Below are positions 16,529-24,958 of a DNA stretch of 64,000 nucleotides, in pieces. The translations under genes and the position numbers were made by a program. The notes under the pieces are model-generated. The model was given only the letters and a program-made list of their open reading frames with translations. It was not told the DNA's origin and searched no databases. This stretch comes from Rhodoblastus sp963703385 (GTDB lineage Bacteria; Pseudomonadota; Alphaproteobacteria; Rhizobiales; Beijerinckiaceae), in contig OY969816.1 of the NCBI GenBank assembly GCA_963703385.1, positions 1,798,001-1,862,000 on the forward strand. Direction: 5' to 3'. Each line of letters begins with the position of its first letter. Positions within the stretch are counted from its first letter, which is position 1.

Positions 16529-18010
16529 TCAGCGCCCGATCCGGTCGAGATTCACGCCGGTGGTCTCGATGCGGAACAGCCAGGTCACGATCGCGCCAAG
16601 CACGGAGCTGACGGCGAGGCCGTAAAGCAGGGTGCGGGTTCCGATCGAGGCAAGCAGGATCGGGAAGCCGAAAGTGGTGGCGACCGCGCCGATCTTCCCG
16701 ATCATCGCCGCAAATCCGGCGCCCATCCCGCGCACCTCGGTCGGGAACACCTCTCCGGCAAGCAGATAGGTCTGGGCGTTGGGGCCGAGATTGGTCATGA
16801 AGTTGAAAAGCATCACCCCGACCATGATGAGTTCGAGCTTGAGCGGGCCGCTGGCGTCGATCGACGTGGTGGCGATGATCAGTCCGACCGCGCAGCCCAG
16901 GAAGCCGAAGACCTGCAGGCGGACGCGCCCCAGACGGTCAGACAGCATGATCGCGACGGCGATGCCGACGATGAGCAGCGAGGTCGTCAGCGCCGCGGCC
17001 TCCGCCGAATGGATCCCGCTCGCGATCAGGTCGGCGGGACTGCGGATGTGCTCGGGCCCGCTGCCCAAAGCGGCGGCGATCAGCGTGGGGGTGAAGACGC
17101 CAATGCCGTAAGTGCCGAGATCCTGCAGGAACCACGGCGCCGAGGCAAAGATCGTGGCGCGACGATTCTTGGCGTTGAACAGAGACCAGAATGAACAATT
17201 CGAGGCGCTCTCCTCGTCGACGACGTGGCGGGCGAGCTCCACCTGCTGCGGATAGAGCGGCTTGCGTTGGAGCAAACGCGTCACCGCCTTTTCCGCTGCA
17301 TCATGCGCGCCGCGGACGATCAGCCAGTTCGCGCTTTCGGTGATGAAAAAGCGGCCGACGGTGATCGCCAGCGCCGGCAGCAGCGCGGTCGCGTACATCC
17401 AACGCCAGGCGTCGAGGCTCGGATGGAGAATCAGCACCAGCGCGCCGATCGCGATGCCGCACATGGCGCCGATGGCCTGGAAGGCGAAGGCGCCGAGCAC
17501 GAGGCGGCCGCGCGAGGCGCTGGGAATGCTCTCCGAGATGATCATATGCGCCGTCGGATAGTCGCAGCCGAGCGCCATGCCGATGCCGAACAAGCAGATC
17601 ACCAGGGACCAGAAGTCCTGCACCAGGATGAGCAGCGCGAGGAAGAGGCAGAAGATGATCATCTCGGCGATGAACATCCGCTTGCGTCCGAAATAGTCCG
17701 ACAGACCGCCGAGCAGCATGGTGCCGACCAGGATGCCGGCGAGGCTCGCGGAGGTGACCAGGCCTTTTTGGGAGGAGGCGAGATGGAATTCGCGGGCGAT
17801 CAACGGCACCGTCACGCCGCCCATGAAGACGACGAAGCCCTCGAAGAACTTGCCGAAAGCGGCAAGCGTCCAGATCAGCCACTGCATCCCGGTCATGGGC
17901 GTGGATTTCAGGGTCGTGCCGTCGGACCACATCGGCAATTCGTCGATATAATCCTGGACCGTCTTGGACGGCGGCGGGGCGCTGGTTTTCGGCGTAGCGA
18001 CGTCGACCAT
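16529..18010 (-). CDS. MFS transporter, phosphate:H+ symporter / sugar-porter type
   Basis: 493 residues from ATG 18010, chosen because AGGGGAGT lies about 9 nt upstream; a longer frame reaches 18076. Twelve hydrophobic segments are expected. The MFS motif GGLSDYFGRKRMF follows TM2, and a second copy, LSDRLGRVRLQ, sits in the second half. The sequence LGCDYPTAHMIISE in TM4 resembles the PHS (2.A.1.9) family. Its coupling to pstS supports phosphate as a substrate, but that is inference. Confidence 0.85.
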   Translation of the reverse strand: MVDVATPKTSAPPPSKTVQDYIDELPMWSDGTTLKSTPMTGMQWLIWTLAAFGKFFEGFVVFMGGVTVPLIAREFHLASSQKGLVTSASLAGILVGTMLLGGLSDYFGRKRMFIAEMIIFCLFLALLILVQDFWSLVICLFGIGMALGCDYPTAHMIISESIPSASRGRLVLGAFAFQAIGAMCGIAIGALVLILHPSLDAWRWMYATALLPALAITVGRFFITESANWLIVRGAHDAAEKAVTRLLQRKPLYPQQVELARHVVDEESASNCSFWSLFNAKNRRATIFASAPWFLQDLGTYGIGVFTPTLIAAALGSGPEHIRSPADLIASGIHSAEAAALTTSLLIVGIAVAIMLSDRLGRVRLQVFGFLGCAVGLIIATTSIDASGPLKLELIMVGVMLFNFMTNLGPNAQTYLLAGEVFPTEVRGMGAGFAAMIGKIGAVATTFGFPILLASIGTRTLLYGLAVSSVLGAIVTWLFRIETTGVNLDRIGR

Positions 18011-18438
18011 TGTACGAAGACTCCCCTTCCCCTGAAACCCTGACGGGACCAGGGCCAGACCGAACGCGTGCAACATCGACGCCCGCCGCGCAATCCGGCG
18101 AGACCTCCGCCACAGACCGATTGCATGGTTAACCGTCGACTATGACAACCTGACGAAACAGAAAACCGCGCCTCGCGGCCGTTTCCCTTTCGATCGGGAG
18201 CGCCCATCGCGCCGAACTCCAACGCAAAGCTCGGCGACAGACGGCTCCGAAACGCGCCGTCGGCCTGTTTTGAAGCGTGTCGGATTGAAGCGGACCATCA
18301 TCCGCGAAGGCGTAAGGAGGGCGCGATCTTGGCCGCCGTCCGGTCATGCGCCGGAAGATTGTATCCGACGGTCTTCGGCGACGCTAAGGAGCCGGTCACG
18401 CGGGCTTGTTTGCCGGGCCGGCGCAAGGCCTTGGCGCG
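18011..18438. other. Non-coding region upstream of the MFS/pstS operon
   Basis: About 430 bp without a supportable gene. It must hold the promoter of the MFS-pstS pair and the 3' flank of the peroxiredoxin gene. I looked for a PHO box (two TGTCA half-sites 11 bp apart) and found only a weak, wrongly spaced pair near 18140-18160. Confidence 0.4.
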
Positions 18439-18969
18439 TCAAAAAGCGCCTTGGAGAAAGGCGAGCATGGTGTCGGCGTCGGAAACTTGCACGCCGACGC
18501 CCGCGGGATCGTCCCGCTTGTTCGGCTCGACGAACATTTTCATGATGCGGCTGTCTTCGACGAGCATCGAATAGCGCCAGCTTCTCAGGCCCATGCCCTG
18601 CCGCCGGCGATCGACCAGCATGCCCATCAGGCGGGTGAAATCGCCGTTGCCGTCGGGCAGCATGAACACTTTTTCGATTTTTTGCGCCCTGGCCCAATGG
18701 AACATCACGAAAGCGTCGTTCACGGCAAGGCAGATGACCTGATCGACGCCCAAAAACTTGAAATCGTCGTAGAGACGCTCGTAGCCCGGAAGATGGCTCT
18801 CCGAACAGGCCGGGGTGAAGGCGCCGGGCAGCGCGAAAAGTACGACGCGCCGGCCCCGGAACATCTCGTCGCTCGCAACCGCCTTCCACTCGAACGGATT
18901 GGGCCCGCCCAAGGCCTCGTTGCGTACGCGGATATGGAAGATGACATCGGGAACGGTTTCGGGCGTCAT
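18439..18969 (-). CDS. Peroxiredoxin, Prx5 (type II) family
   Basis: 176 residues from ATG 18969; the frame continues upstream but without homology. It reduces peroxides using the peroxidatic Cys in PGAFTPACSESHLPGY (about residue 57), with Thr in the usual catalytic position. QVICLAVNDAFVMFHWAR and the later LRSWRYSMLVEDSRI match the Prx5/AHP1 family. Cytosolic thiol peroxidase acting with glutathione or glutaredoxin is inferred. It stands alone. Confidence 0.93.
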   Translation of the reverse strand: MTPETVPDVIFHIRVRNEALGGPNPFEWKAVASDEMFRGRRVVLFALPGAFTPACSESHLPGYERLYDDFKFLGVDQVICLAVNDAFVMFHWARAQKIEKVFMLPDGNGDFTRLMGMLVDRRRQGMGLRSWRYSMLVEDSRIMKMFVEPNKRDDPAGVGVQVSDADTMLAFLQGAF

Positions 18970-19094
18970 GTCGGCTGCTCGGTTTCGGTTGTTTCGCGCG
19001 GGCCGCGATTTCGCCTGTCGGGCGCGACTCATCGCTCCGCACAAGCCATAACGGCGAGCGAACCAAAGGGTTTCAATCCACCGGCGCCTGAAAT

Positions 19095-19703
19095 TCAGGC
19101 GCGGCGGGGCCGGACGAAGACGAAGCGGCGGTCGGGCTCGAAATAGCGGTCGGACGGCCCGCAATCGCCGCGCAGCCACAGCCCGCCGCCGCCGCTGACC
19201 TCCATGACGAAGAGGTCGAGATCCTCGCCCGCTTCGGCGGAGGGTCTGGTCGCGATGATCAGCCTTTCGCCGCGCGGCTGGTCCTCATAGGCGAGCCGCA
19301 AAGCCGGCCCCACTTCCGCCGGGCACAATTCCAGGCCCAGCGCCAGCGCCCTTTCGACGATCTGGCTGTAGAGCGCGCCTTCCACGAAGCCGAGCTCGCC
19401 GACCGAGACCACCGCCAGGTCCACGTCGGTCTCCTGCCTGGCGCATTCGAAGGCCGGATGGCCAAGGTAGTTGATCACCCAGTCGACGCTGCGGTTCCGG
19501 CCGGCTTCGAGCGCCTTGCTGTAAGCCGCGGCGGTCTTGTGGGCGCCGAGCCTTACGGTCTTCCATATTGGAAACTCGCGCGGCCGCGCTTCGACCAGCG
19601 TCAGTTCGCCACGCAGAAATCGCTGGAGCCCCGCTTCCCCGCCCAGCCGTTTCATCAGCGCGCTCATCTCTTCGGCGCTGAGCTTTGTCGATTCGACGTC
19701 CAT
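19095..19703 (-). CDS. Conserved hypothetical protein
   Basis: 202 residues from ATG 19703. A basic/hydrophobic N-terminal part has RGELTLVEARPREFPIWKTVRLGAHKTA. A central VDWVINYLGHPAFECARQETDVDLAVVSVGELGF leads to LGLELCPAEVGPALRLAYEDQPRGERLIIATRP. The C-terminus is WLRGDCGPSDRYFEPDRRFVFVRPRRA. I recognise this pattern from uncharacterised proteins in several bacterial genomes, often near mobile or addiction genes, but know no assigned function. No partner gene is adjacent. Confidence 0.75.
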   Translation of the reverse strand: MDVESTKLSAEEMSALMKRLGGEAGLQRFLRGELTLVEARPREFPIWKTVRLGAHKTAAAYSKALEAGRNRSVDWVINYLGHPAFECARQETDVDLAVVSVGELGFVEGALYSQIVERALALGLELCPAEVGPALRLAYEDQPRGERLIIATRPSAEAGEDLDLFVMEVSGGGGLWLRGDCGPSDRYFEPDRRFVFVRPRRA

Positions 19704-20080
19704 TGGTCCTCTCCCTGGGCTGTTGCGCAACCTCTTGTCCGAGGCGAAATCTGGCGCCGACCCCCGCCGCGGCCCGGCGAAGCCGGTGAATCCGTTGGAC
19801 TTGCGCTCCCCTCGCTCTGGGAGCCTGAACGTGGCGGGCATTCTCGCGCGCCTGTCGCCGATGTCAATAAGACAATAGCGCACGGCAGCGGTCGAGCGCA
19901 GGCGCGCGCCCAATAAACGCCTTGACGCCGTCGTCCGAAATCAGCATGGTGCGCCGCATGACGCATTCGAACATTCTTTGCGGGATTTCGATTATCGGCT
20001 AGCCGCGAAGCTGGCTGGCGCCGTCATGTCTCCCTCACTTTTCCGCGAGATCGACGCCCCGGCCAGAGCCAGGGGGAATC
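19704..20080. other. Intergenic region between divergent genes
   Basis: About 380 bp holding the promoters of the hypothetical gene (minus) and cysS (plus). No RNA gene, riboswitch or strong inverted repeat was seen; the T-box arrangement used for cysS in Firmicutes is absent. Confidence 0.4.
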
Positions 20081-21535
20081 ATGTCCGTCTCGACGCCCAT
20101 GAAGCTTTACAACATTAAGCTTTACAACACGCTCACCCGCGAGCGGGAAGTTTTCGCGCCGCTCGACGCCGGCAATGTGCGGCTCTATGTTTGCGGGCCG
20201 ACGGTCTATGACTTCGCCCATATCGGCAACGCCCGGCCCCTGATCGTCTTCGACGTGCTTTTTCGCCTGCTGCGCGAAAGATATGGCGCGGATCATGTCA
20301 CTTATGTCCGCAACATCACCGACGTGGACGACAAGATCAACGCCCGCGCCGCCGAACGCGGAATCACCATCCGCGAACTCACCGAAGAGACCAACCGTGT
20401 CTTCCAGGAGGATGTCGCCGCGCTGGGCTGCCTGCCGCCCAATGTCCAGCCGCGCGCGACCGAACATATCGCGGAAATGATCGCGATCATCGAGCGCCTG
20501 ATCGCCCGCGGCCACGCCTATGAATCCTCCGGCCATGTGCTGTTCGACGTTCCCTCCATGCCCGATTATGGCGCGCTGTCGCGCCGGACGCTGGAGGACA
20601 TGATCGCCGGCGCCCGCGTCGAGGTCGCGCCCTACAAGAAGGGCGAGATGGATTTTGTGATGTGGAAGCCGTCGAAAGACGGCGAGCCGGGATGGGACAG
20701 CCCCTGGGGCTTCGGCCGCCCGGGCTGGCATATCGAATGTTCCGCCATGTCGGAAAAACATCTCGGCGAGGTTTTTGACATCCACGGCGGCGGCATCGAC
20801 CTCGTCTTCCCCCATCACGAGAACGAAATCGCCCAGACGCGTTGTGCGTTTGGCCACGCCATCATGGCCAAGGTCTGGATGCACAACGGCTTTCTGCAGG
20901 TCGAAGGCGATAAAATGTCGAAGAGCCTGGGCAATTTCATCACCATCCACGAATTGCTGCACTCCGACAAATTCGGCGGCAAGCCATGGCGCGGCGAGGT
21001 CCTGCGCCTCGCCATGCTGCGCAGCCATTACCGCCAGCCGATCGACTGGACCGTGAAAGCGCTCGAAGAGTCGGAAAAGACTCTTTCGCGCTGGTATGGA
21101 ATTTTACGCGCCCATGGCGTGACGGCGGCGAGCGCCTGCGAGGCGCCTTTGCGCGCGGCCTTTGTCGAGGCGCTGTGCGACGATCTCAACATCCCGCGCG
21201 CCATGGCCGAACTGCACGCCATCGCGGGCAAGGCCGAGCCGCGCGAAGAGGACAGCCAGACCGCGAAAGCCGAAGCCCAAAAACTCGCCCGCGCCGCCGG
21301 CCTGCTCGGCCTGTTGCAGGACGACCCCGCCGTCTGGGCGCATAAAGCGCCCGAGTTGAACGTGGATAAGGCCGAAGTGGAAAAACTGGTGGCCGAACGC
21401 CTCGGCGCCAGAAAGGCGAAGAATTTCGCCGAATCCGACCGCCTGCGCGACGTGCTGGCCGAGATGGGCGTCAAGCTCAAGGACAGCAAGGACAAGGCGA
21501 CCGGCGAGCCGACCACGGAATGGGAGGTGGCGTGA
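20081..21535 (+). CDS. cysS: Cysteine--tRNA ligase
   Basis: 484 residues. Class I synthetase: HIGH motif in GPTVYDFAHIGNARP (about 45-60) and KMSKS in GDKMSKSLGNFI. Zinc ligands include the N-terminal VCGPTV Cys and the later WHIECSAMS and GGIDLVFPHHENE. The start ATG is 20081, but a second at 20099 is possible. The first residues hold a tandem duplication, KLYNIKLYN, from a 15-bp repeat at 20102-20128. The stop overlaps the start of the next small gene (TGATG), opening a four-gene operon. Confidence 0.96.
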   Translation: MSVSTPMKLYNIKLYNTLTREREVFAPLDAGNVRLYVCGPTVYDFAHIGNARPLIVFDVLFRLLRERYGADHVTYVRNITDVDDKINARAAERGITIRELTEETNRVFQEDVAALGCLPPNVQPRATEHIAEMIAIIERLIARGHAYESSGHVLFDVPSMPDYGALSRRTLEDMIAGARVEVAPYKKGEMDFVMWKPSKDGEPGWDSPWGFGRPGWHIECSAMSEKHLGEVFDIHGGGIDLVFPHHENEIAQTRCAFGHAIMAKVWMHNGFLQVEGDKMSKSLGNFITIHELLHSDKFGGKPWRGEVLRLAMLRSHYRQPIDWTVKALEESEKTLSRWYGILRAHGVTAASACEAPLRAAFVEALCDDLNIPRAMAELHAIAGKAEPREEDSQTAKAEAQKLARAAGLLGLLQDDPAVWAHKAPELNVDKAEVEKLVAERLGARKAKNFAESDRLRDVLAEMGVKLKDSKDKATGEPTTEWEVA

Positions 21536-21678
21536 TGACCCAGCCCTCCGACGACAAGGAAAAGGACTGGCGCGCTTCGCTGCCGTTTCCGCATCACTGG
21601 CTCTATTACATCGCCGCCAAGGTCGCAGTGCTGGGGCTGCTCACGCTCATCGCGCTTCATTGGTCCGGGCTGCTGTGA
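21535..21678 (+). CDS. 47-residue single-pass membrane protein
   Basis: MTQPSDDKEKDWRASLPFPH begins a 47-residue protein. An acidic/basic N-terminus is followed by one hydrophobic helix (about 22-46, YYIAAKVAVLGLLTLIALHW). Its ATG overlaps the cysS stop (TGATG), and its own stop overlaps the GNAT start in the same way, so it is very likely translated by coupling. The overlap geometry and the clean amphipathic-then-hydrophobic design argue that it is real. No function recognised. Confidence 0.75.
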   Translation: MTQPSDDKEKDWRASLPFPHHWLYYIAAKVAVLGLLTLIALHWSGLL

Positions 21679-22175
21679 TGGCGGAAAAGATCGTCCTGCG
21701 CCCCGCCTTGCCCGCCGACGCCCAAAAACTCGCCGCGCTGTTCCGCGCCAGCGTCGAGGAACTGGCGCGGGAGGATTACAGCGAGGCGCAGGTCGAGGCC
21801 TGGGCGGCGCTGGCCGACGACGAGGCGGCTTTCGCCGCCAAGCTCGCAAGCGAATTGACCGTTGTCGCGCTCGTCAGCGGCGAGATCGCCGGCTTCGCCA
21901 GCCTCAAGGGCGCCGACCATCTCGACATGCTCTATGTCCACCCGGCCTTCGCCCGGCGCGGCGTCGGCAGCGGTCTGTGCGAAGCGATCGAAAAGCTCGC
22001 CGGCGCGCGCAAGGCGGTCACGCTGACGGCCGACGCCTCCGATTGCGCGGAAAAATTTTTCGCCGGGCGGAACTATGCGGCGCAAAGACGCAACATGGTT
22101 TTCCTGGGCGACGAGGTTCTGGGCAACACCACCATGACCAAGAAACTAGGCCCCGCCAAAGAGACAACGCCATGA
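21678..22175 (+). CDS. GNAT-family N-acetyltransferase
   Basis: 165 residues. The acetyl-CoA binding motif is visible in DMLYVHPAFARRGVGSGLCEAIEKLA (Q/RxxGxG/A type), and the N-terminus VLRPALPADAQKLAALF is typical of GNAT. Start ATG 21678 is chosen because it overlaps the preceding stop; a frame to 21660 exists. The stop overlaps the cimA start (ATGA). Substrate unknown. A YafP/ElaA-like single-domain enzyme is the closest description. Confidence 0.88.
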   Translation: MAEKIVLRPALPADAQKLAALFRASVEELAREDYSEAQVEAWAALADDEAAFAAKLASELTVVALVSGEIAGFASLKGADHLDMLYVHPAFARRGVGSGLCEAIEKLAGARKAVTLTADASDCAEKFFAGRNYAAQRRNMVFLGDEVLGNTTMTKKLGPAKETTP

Positions 22176-23773
22176 GCCGCGAACGCGTCACGCTTTTCGA
22201 CACCACCTTGCGCGACGGCGCCCAGACCACCGGCGTCGATTTCTCGCTCGACGACAAGAAGCAGATCGCTGGCCTGCTCGACGCGCTCGGCGTCGATTAT
22301 ATCGAGGGCGGCTATCCCGGCGCCAATCCGCTCGACACCGAATTTCTTTCAAAAAAGCCCACCAAGAAGGCGCGTTTCGCCGCTTTCGGCATGACCCGGC
22401 GCACGGGGCGCTCCGCGGCCAACGATCCGGGCATTGCCGCTCTGCTCGACAGCGCCGCCGATGCGATCGTCTTCGTCGCCAAGAGCTGGGATTTTCAGGT
22501 GCGGGTGGCGCTGGGCTGCACCCTGGAGGAAAATCTCGAGGGCGTGACCGACAGCGTCAAGGCCGCGGTCGCCGCCGGACGCGAGGTCATCCTCGACTGC
22601 GAGCATTTCTTCGACGGCTACAAGGACGATCCCGATTACGCCCTGGCCTGCGCCCGCGCGGGCTACGAGGCCGGGGCGCGCTGGATCGCGCTGTGCGACA
22701 CCAATGGCGGGACGCAGCCGCACGAGGTCGAGAGAATCGTGCGCGCGGTTTCCGTCCATGTCCCCGGCGACCATCTCGCCATCCACGCCCATAACGACAC
22801 CGAACAGGCGGTGGCCAATTCGCTTGCCGCCGTGCGCGCCGGGGCGCGGCAGATTCACGGCACGCTCAACGGGCTCGGCGAGCGTTGCGGCAACGCCAAT
22901 CTGTGCTCGATCATCCCGACGCTGGTGCTGAAACCCGAGTTCGCCGACCAGTTCGAGATCGGCGTGAGCGCGGAGGGCCTGCGCGGCCTGACCAAGATCA
23001 GCCATGCGCTGGACGAAATCCTCAACCGCGCGCCCAACCGCCACGCGCCCTATGTCGGCGCCTCGGCCTTCGCGACCAAGGCGGGCATCCACGCCTCCGC
23101 GGTGATGAAGGACCCGCGCACCTATGAGCATGTGCCCCCCGAGAGCGTCGGCAACACGCGCCGCGTTCTGGTCTCCGATCAGGCCGGCAAGTCGAACATC
23201 CTCGCCGAGCTGGAGCGGCTGGGCGTGCCGGTCGCCAAGGACGATCCGCGCGTCGCCCGGCTGCTGAATGCTGTGAAGGACAAGGAGGCGCAGGGCTATG
23301 CCTATGAGGGCGCCGACGCCAGTTTCGAACTGCTGGCGCGCCGCGTGCTCGGCCATGTGCCGGACTTTTTCGAGGTCGATCGTTTTCGCGTCGACGTCGA
23401 GCGCCGGCACAATGCGCAAGGCGAACTCGAAACCTTTTCGGAAGCGACCGTCAGGGTCACCATCGACGGCCAGACCCTGATCTCGGCCGCCGAGGGCAAT
23501 GGCCCGGTCCATGCGCTCTATGGCGCCCTGTGCAAGGACCTCGGCAAATATCAGAACATCATCGACGGCATCGAGCTGCTCGACTTCAAGGTGCGCGTCT
23601 TCCAGGGCGGCGCCGACGCCGTGACCCGGGTGCTGATCGAATTCGGCGACAAGGCCAGCAGCGACGGCGGGGAAACCTGGACCACGGTGGGCGTCTCGGC
23701 CAATCTGATCGACGCCTCCTTCCAGGCGTTGCTCGACGCGATCCAATATAAATTGCTCAAGGCGGGGGCCTGA
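22172..23773 (+). CDS. cimA: (R)-citramalate synthase
   Basis: 533 residues. It condenses pyruvate and acetyl-CoA to citramalate, a threonine-independent route to 2-oxobutyrate and isoleucine. The DRE-TIM motif is FDTTLRDGAQTTGVDF. The metal-binding HxH is IHAHNDTEQAVANS, and GERCGNANL follows. The C-terminal LeuA-type dimer domain (about 390-530) is the site of isoleucine feedback in the family. 2-isopropylmalate synthase is excluded because the GAQTTGVDFS / EGGYPGANP pattern is CimA-type. It is the last gene of the cysS operon and relates functionally to the ilvIH operon at 30-33 kb. Confidence 0.92.
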   Translation: MSRERVTLFDTTLRDGAQTTGVDFSLDDKKQIAGLLDALGVDYIEGGYPGANPLDTEFLSKKPTKKARFAAFGMTRRTGRSAANDPGIAALLDSAADAIVFVAKSWDFQVRVALGCTLEENLEGVTDSVKAAVAAGREVILDCEHFFDGYKDDPDYALACARAGYEAGARWIALCDTNGGTQPHEVERIVRAVSVHVPGDHLAIHAHNDTEQAVANSLAAVRAGARQIHGTLNGLGERCGNANLCSIIPTLVLKPEFADQFEIGVSAEGLRGLTKISHALDEILNRAPNRHAPYVGASAFATKAGIHASAVMKDPRTYEHVPPESVGNTRRVLVSDQAGKSNILAELERLGVPVAKDDPRVARLLNAVKDKEAQGYAYEGADASFELLARRVLGHVPDFFEVDRFRVDVERRHNAQGELETFSEATVRVTIDGQTLISAAEGNGPVHALYGALCKDLGKYQNIIDGIELLDFKVRVFQGGADAVTRVLIEFGDKASSDGGETWTTVGVSANLIDASFQALLDAIQYKLLKAGA

Positions 23774-23798
23774 TTCCCGGCGATCGTCGAATGACCCA

Positions 23799-23823
23799 TT
23801 GCGCGGGATCATGGCCCGCGCAA
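23799..23823. terminator. Perfect hairpin after cimA
   Basis: ttgcgcggg (23799-23807) pairs with cccgcgcaa (23815-23823) around a 7-nt loop, 26 bp after the cimA stop. There is no T tract, so it is either a weak or Rho-assisted terminator or an mRNA 3'-end stabiliser. Confidence 0.5.
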
Positions 23824-23899
23824 GATTAGCGCGGTAGTGTGACTTCAACTTCCGGCGCGCTGCGAGGCGTGCAGGTCATCACTGCGTCGCGCGGAGGAC

Positions 23900-24958
23900 A
23901 TGCCTTTGTCCCGAATTGTCGAACCGGCCAAAAAGAACGGGAATTCCCAGGATCAAAATCCCCCGCCGCCCCTCGAGGAAAAGCCCAAGGCTGCGTCAAA
24001 GGCCGCGTCAAAGGCCGCGTCAAAGGCCGCGGCCAAGCCAAAAGAGGCGGCGGTCGCGACGCCGCAGCCGGACGTTTCGGCCCAGCATCAGCTCGCGCAG
24101 ATGCGGCACGACCCCGCCGCGATCCGCCGCGTGTTCGAGACCGGCGAGTACCCTTACGCGGCGCGCATGCGCACCGGGCCCTATGAACAGCATATGCTGA
24201 AATTGCAGCAGGAACTGCTCAAGGCGCAGCGCTGGGTCGAGCAGAGCGGCGAAAAGATCGTCATGCTGTTCGAGGGCCGCGACGCGGCCGGCAAGGGCGG
24301 CACGATCAAGCGTTACATGGAGCACATGAATCCGCGCACCGCGCGGGTGGTGGCGCTGCAGAAGCCGACCGAGCGCGAGCGCACCCAATGGTACTTCCAG
24401 CGCTATATTTCGCAACTGCCCTCCGCCGGCGAGATCTGCCTGCTCGACCGCTCCTGGTACAATCGCGCCGGCGTCGAGCGCGTGATGGGCTTCTGCACGC
24501 CCAACGAATATCTCGAATTCATGCGCCAGTGCCCGGAAGTCGAACGCATGCTGGCGCGCTCGGGCATCCGCCTGTTCAAATATTGGTTCTCGGTGTCGCG
24601 CGAGGAACAGCGCAGCCGTTTCGAGTCGCGCAAGACCGATCCGTTGAAACAATGGAAGCTGTCGCCGATCGACATGGCCTCGCTCGGCAAATGGGATGAG
24701 TATACCGAGGCCAAGGAGGCGATGTTCTTCTATACCGACACCGCCGACGCGCCGTGGATCATCATCAAGTCCGACGACAAGAAGCGCGCGCGCCTCAATT
24801 GCATGACCCACTTCCTGTGGTCCCTGCCCTATCCCAACAAGGATCTCTCCATCGTCCGGCCGCCGGACCCGCTGATCGTCGGCTCGACCGAACATGTCAT
24901 CGGCCACGACATGAACATCATCGACAAGACGGTCCACCCCGAACTGAAGCGGGGCTAG
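23900..24958 (+). CDS. ppk2: Polyphosphate kinase 2
   Basis: 352 residues. Transfers phosphate between polyphosphate and nucleotides. Walker A-like GRDAAGKGGTIKRYMEHMNPR, the Walker B-like LLDRSWYNRAGVERVMGFC, and the lid region SRKTDPLKQWKLSPID are the PPK2 hallmarks. The N-terminal ~60 residues are low complexity, with KAAS repeated in frame (12-bp units, about 23989-24036). The TAG stop at 24956-24958 straddles the junction with an IS630 element: TA is target, G is the first base of the element. Confidence 0.94.
   Translation: MPLSRIVEPAKKNGNSQDQNPPPPLEEKPKAASKAASKAASKAAAKPKEAAVATPQPDVSAQHQLAQMRHDPAAIRRVFETGEYPYAARMRTGPYEQHMLKLQQELLKAQRWVEQSGEKIVMLFEGRDAAGKGGTIKRYMEHMNPRTARVVALQKPTERERTQWYFQRYISQLPSAGEICLLDRSWYNRAGVERVMGFCTPNEYLEFMRQCPEVERMLARSGIRLFKYWFSVSREEQRSRFESRKTDPLKQWKLSPIDMASLGKWDEYTEAKEAMFFYTDTADAPWIIIKSDDKKRARLNCMTHFLWSLPYPNKDLSIVRPPDPLIVGSTEHVIGHDMNIIDKTVHPELKRG

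Noticed and set aside
18140..18165. Possible PHO box upstream of the MFS/pstS operon
   Set aside because: Half-sites resembling GTCA are present but not at 11-bp spacing and poorly matched; not enough to claim PhoB control.
19960..19985. SOS-box-like cgaacattctttgcgg upstream of cysS
   Set aside because: Does not match the alphaproteobacterial GTTC-N7-GTTC format; coincidental.
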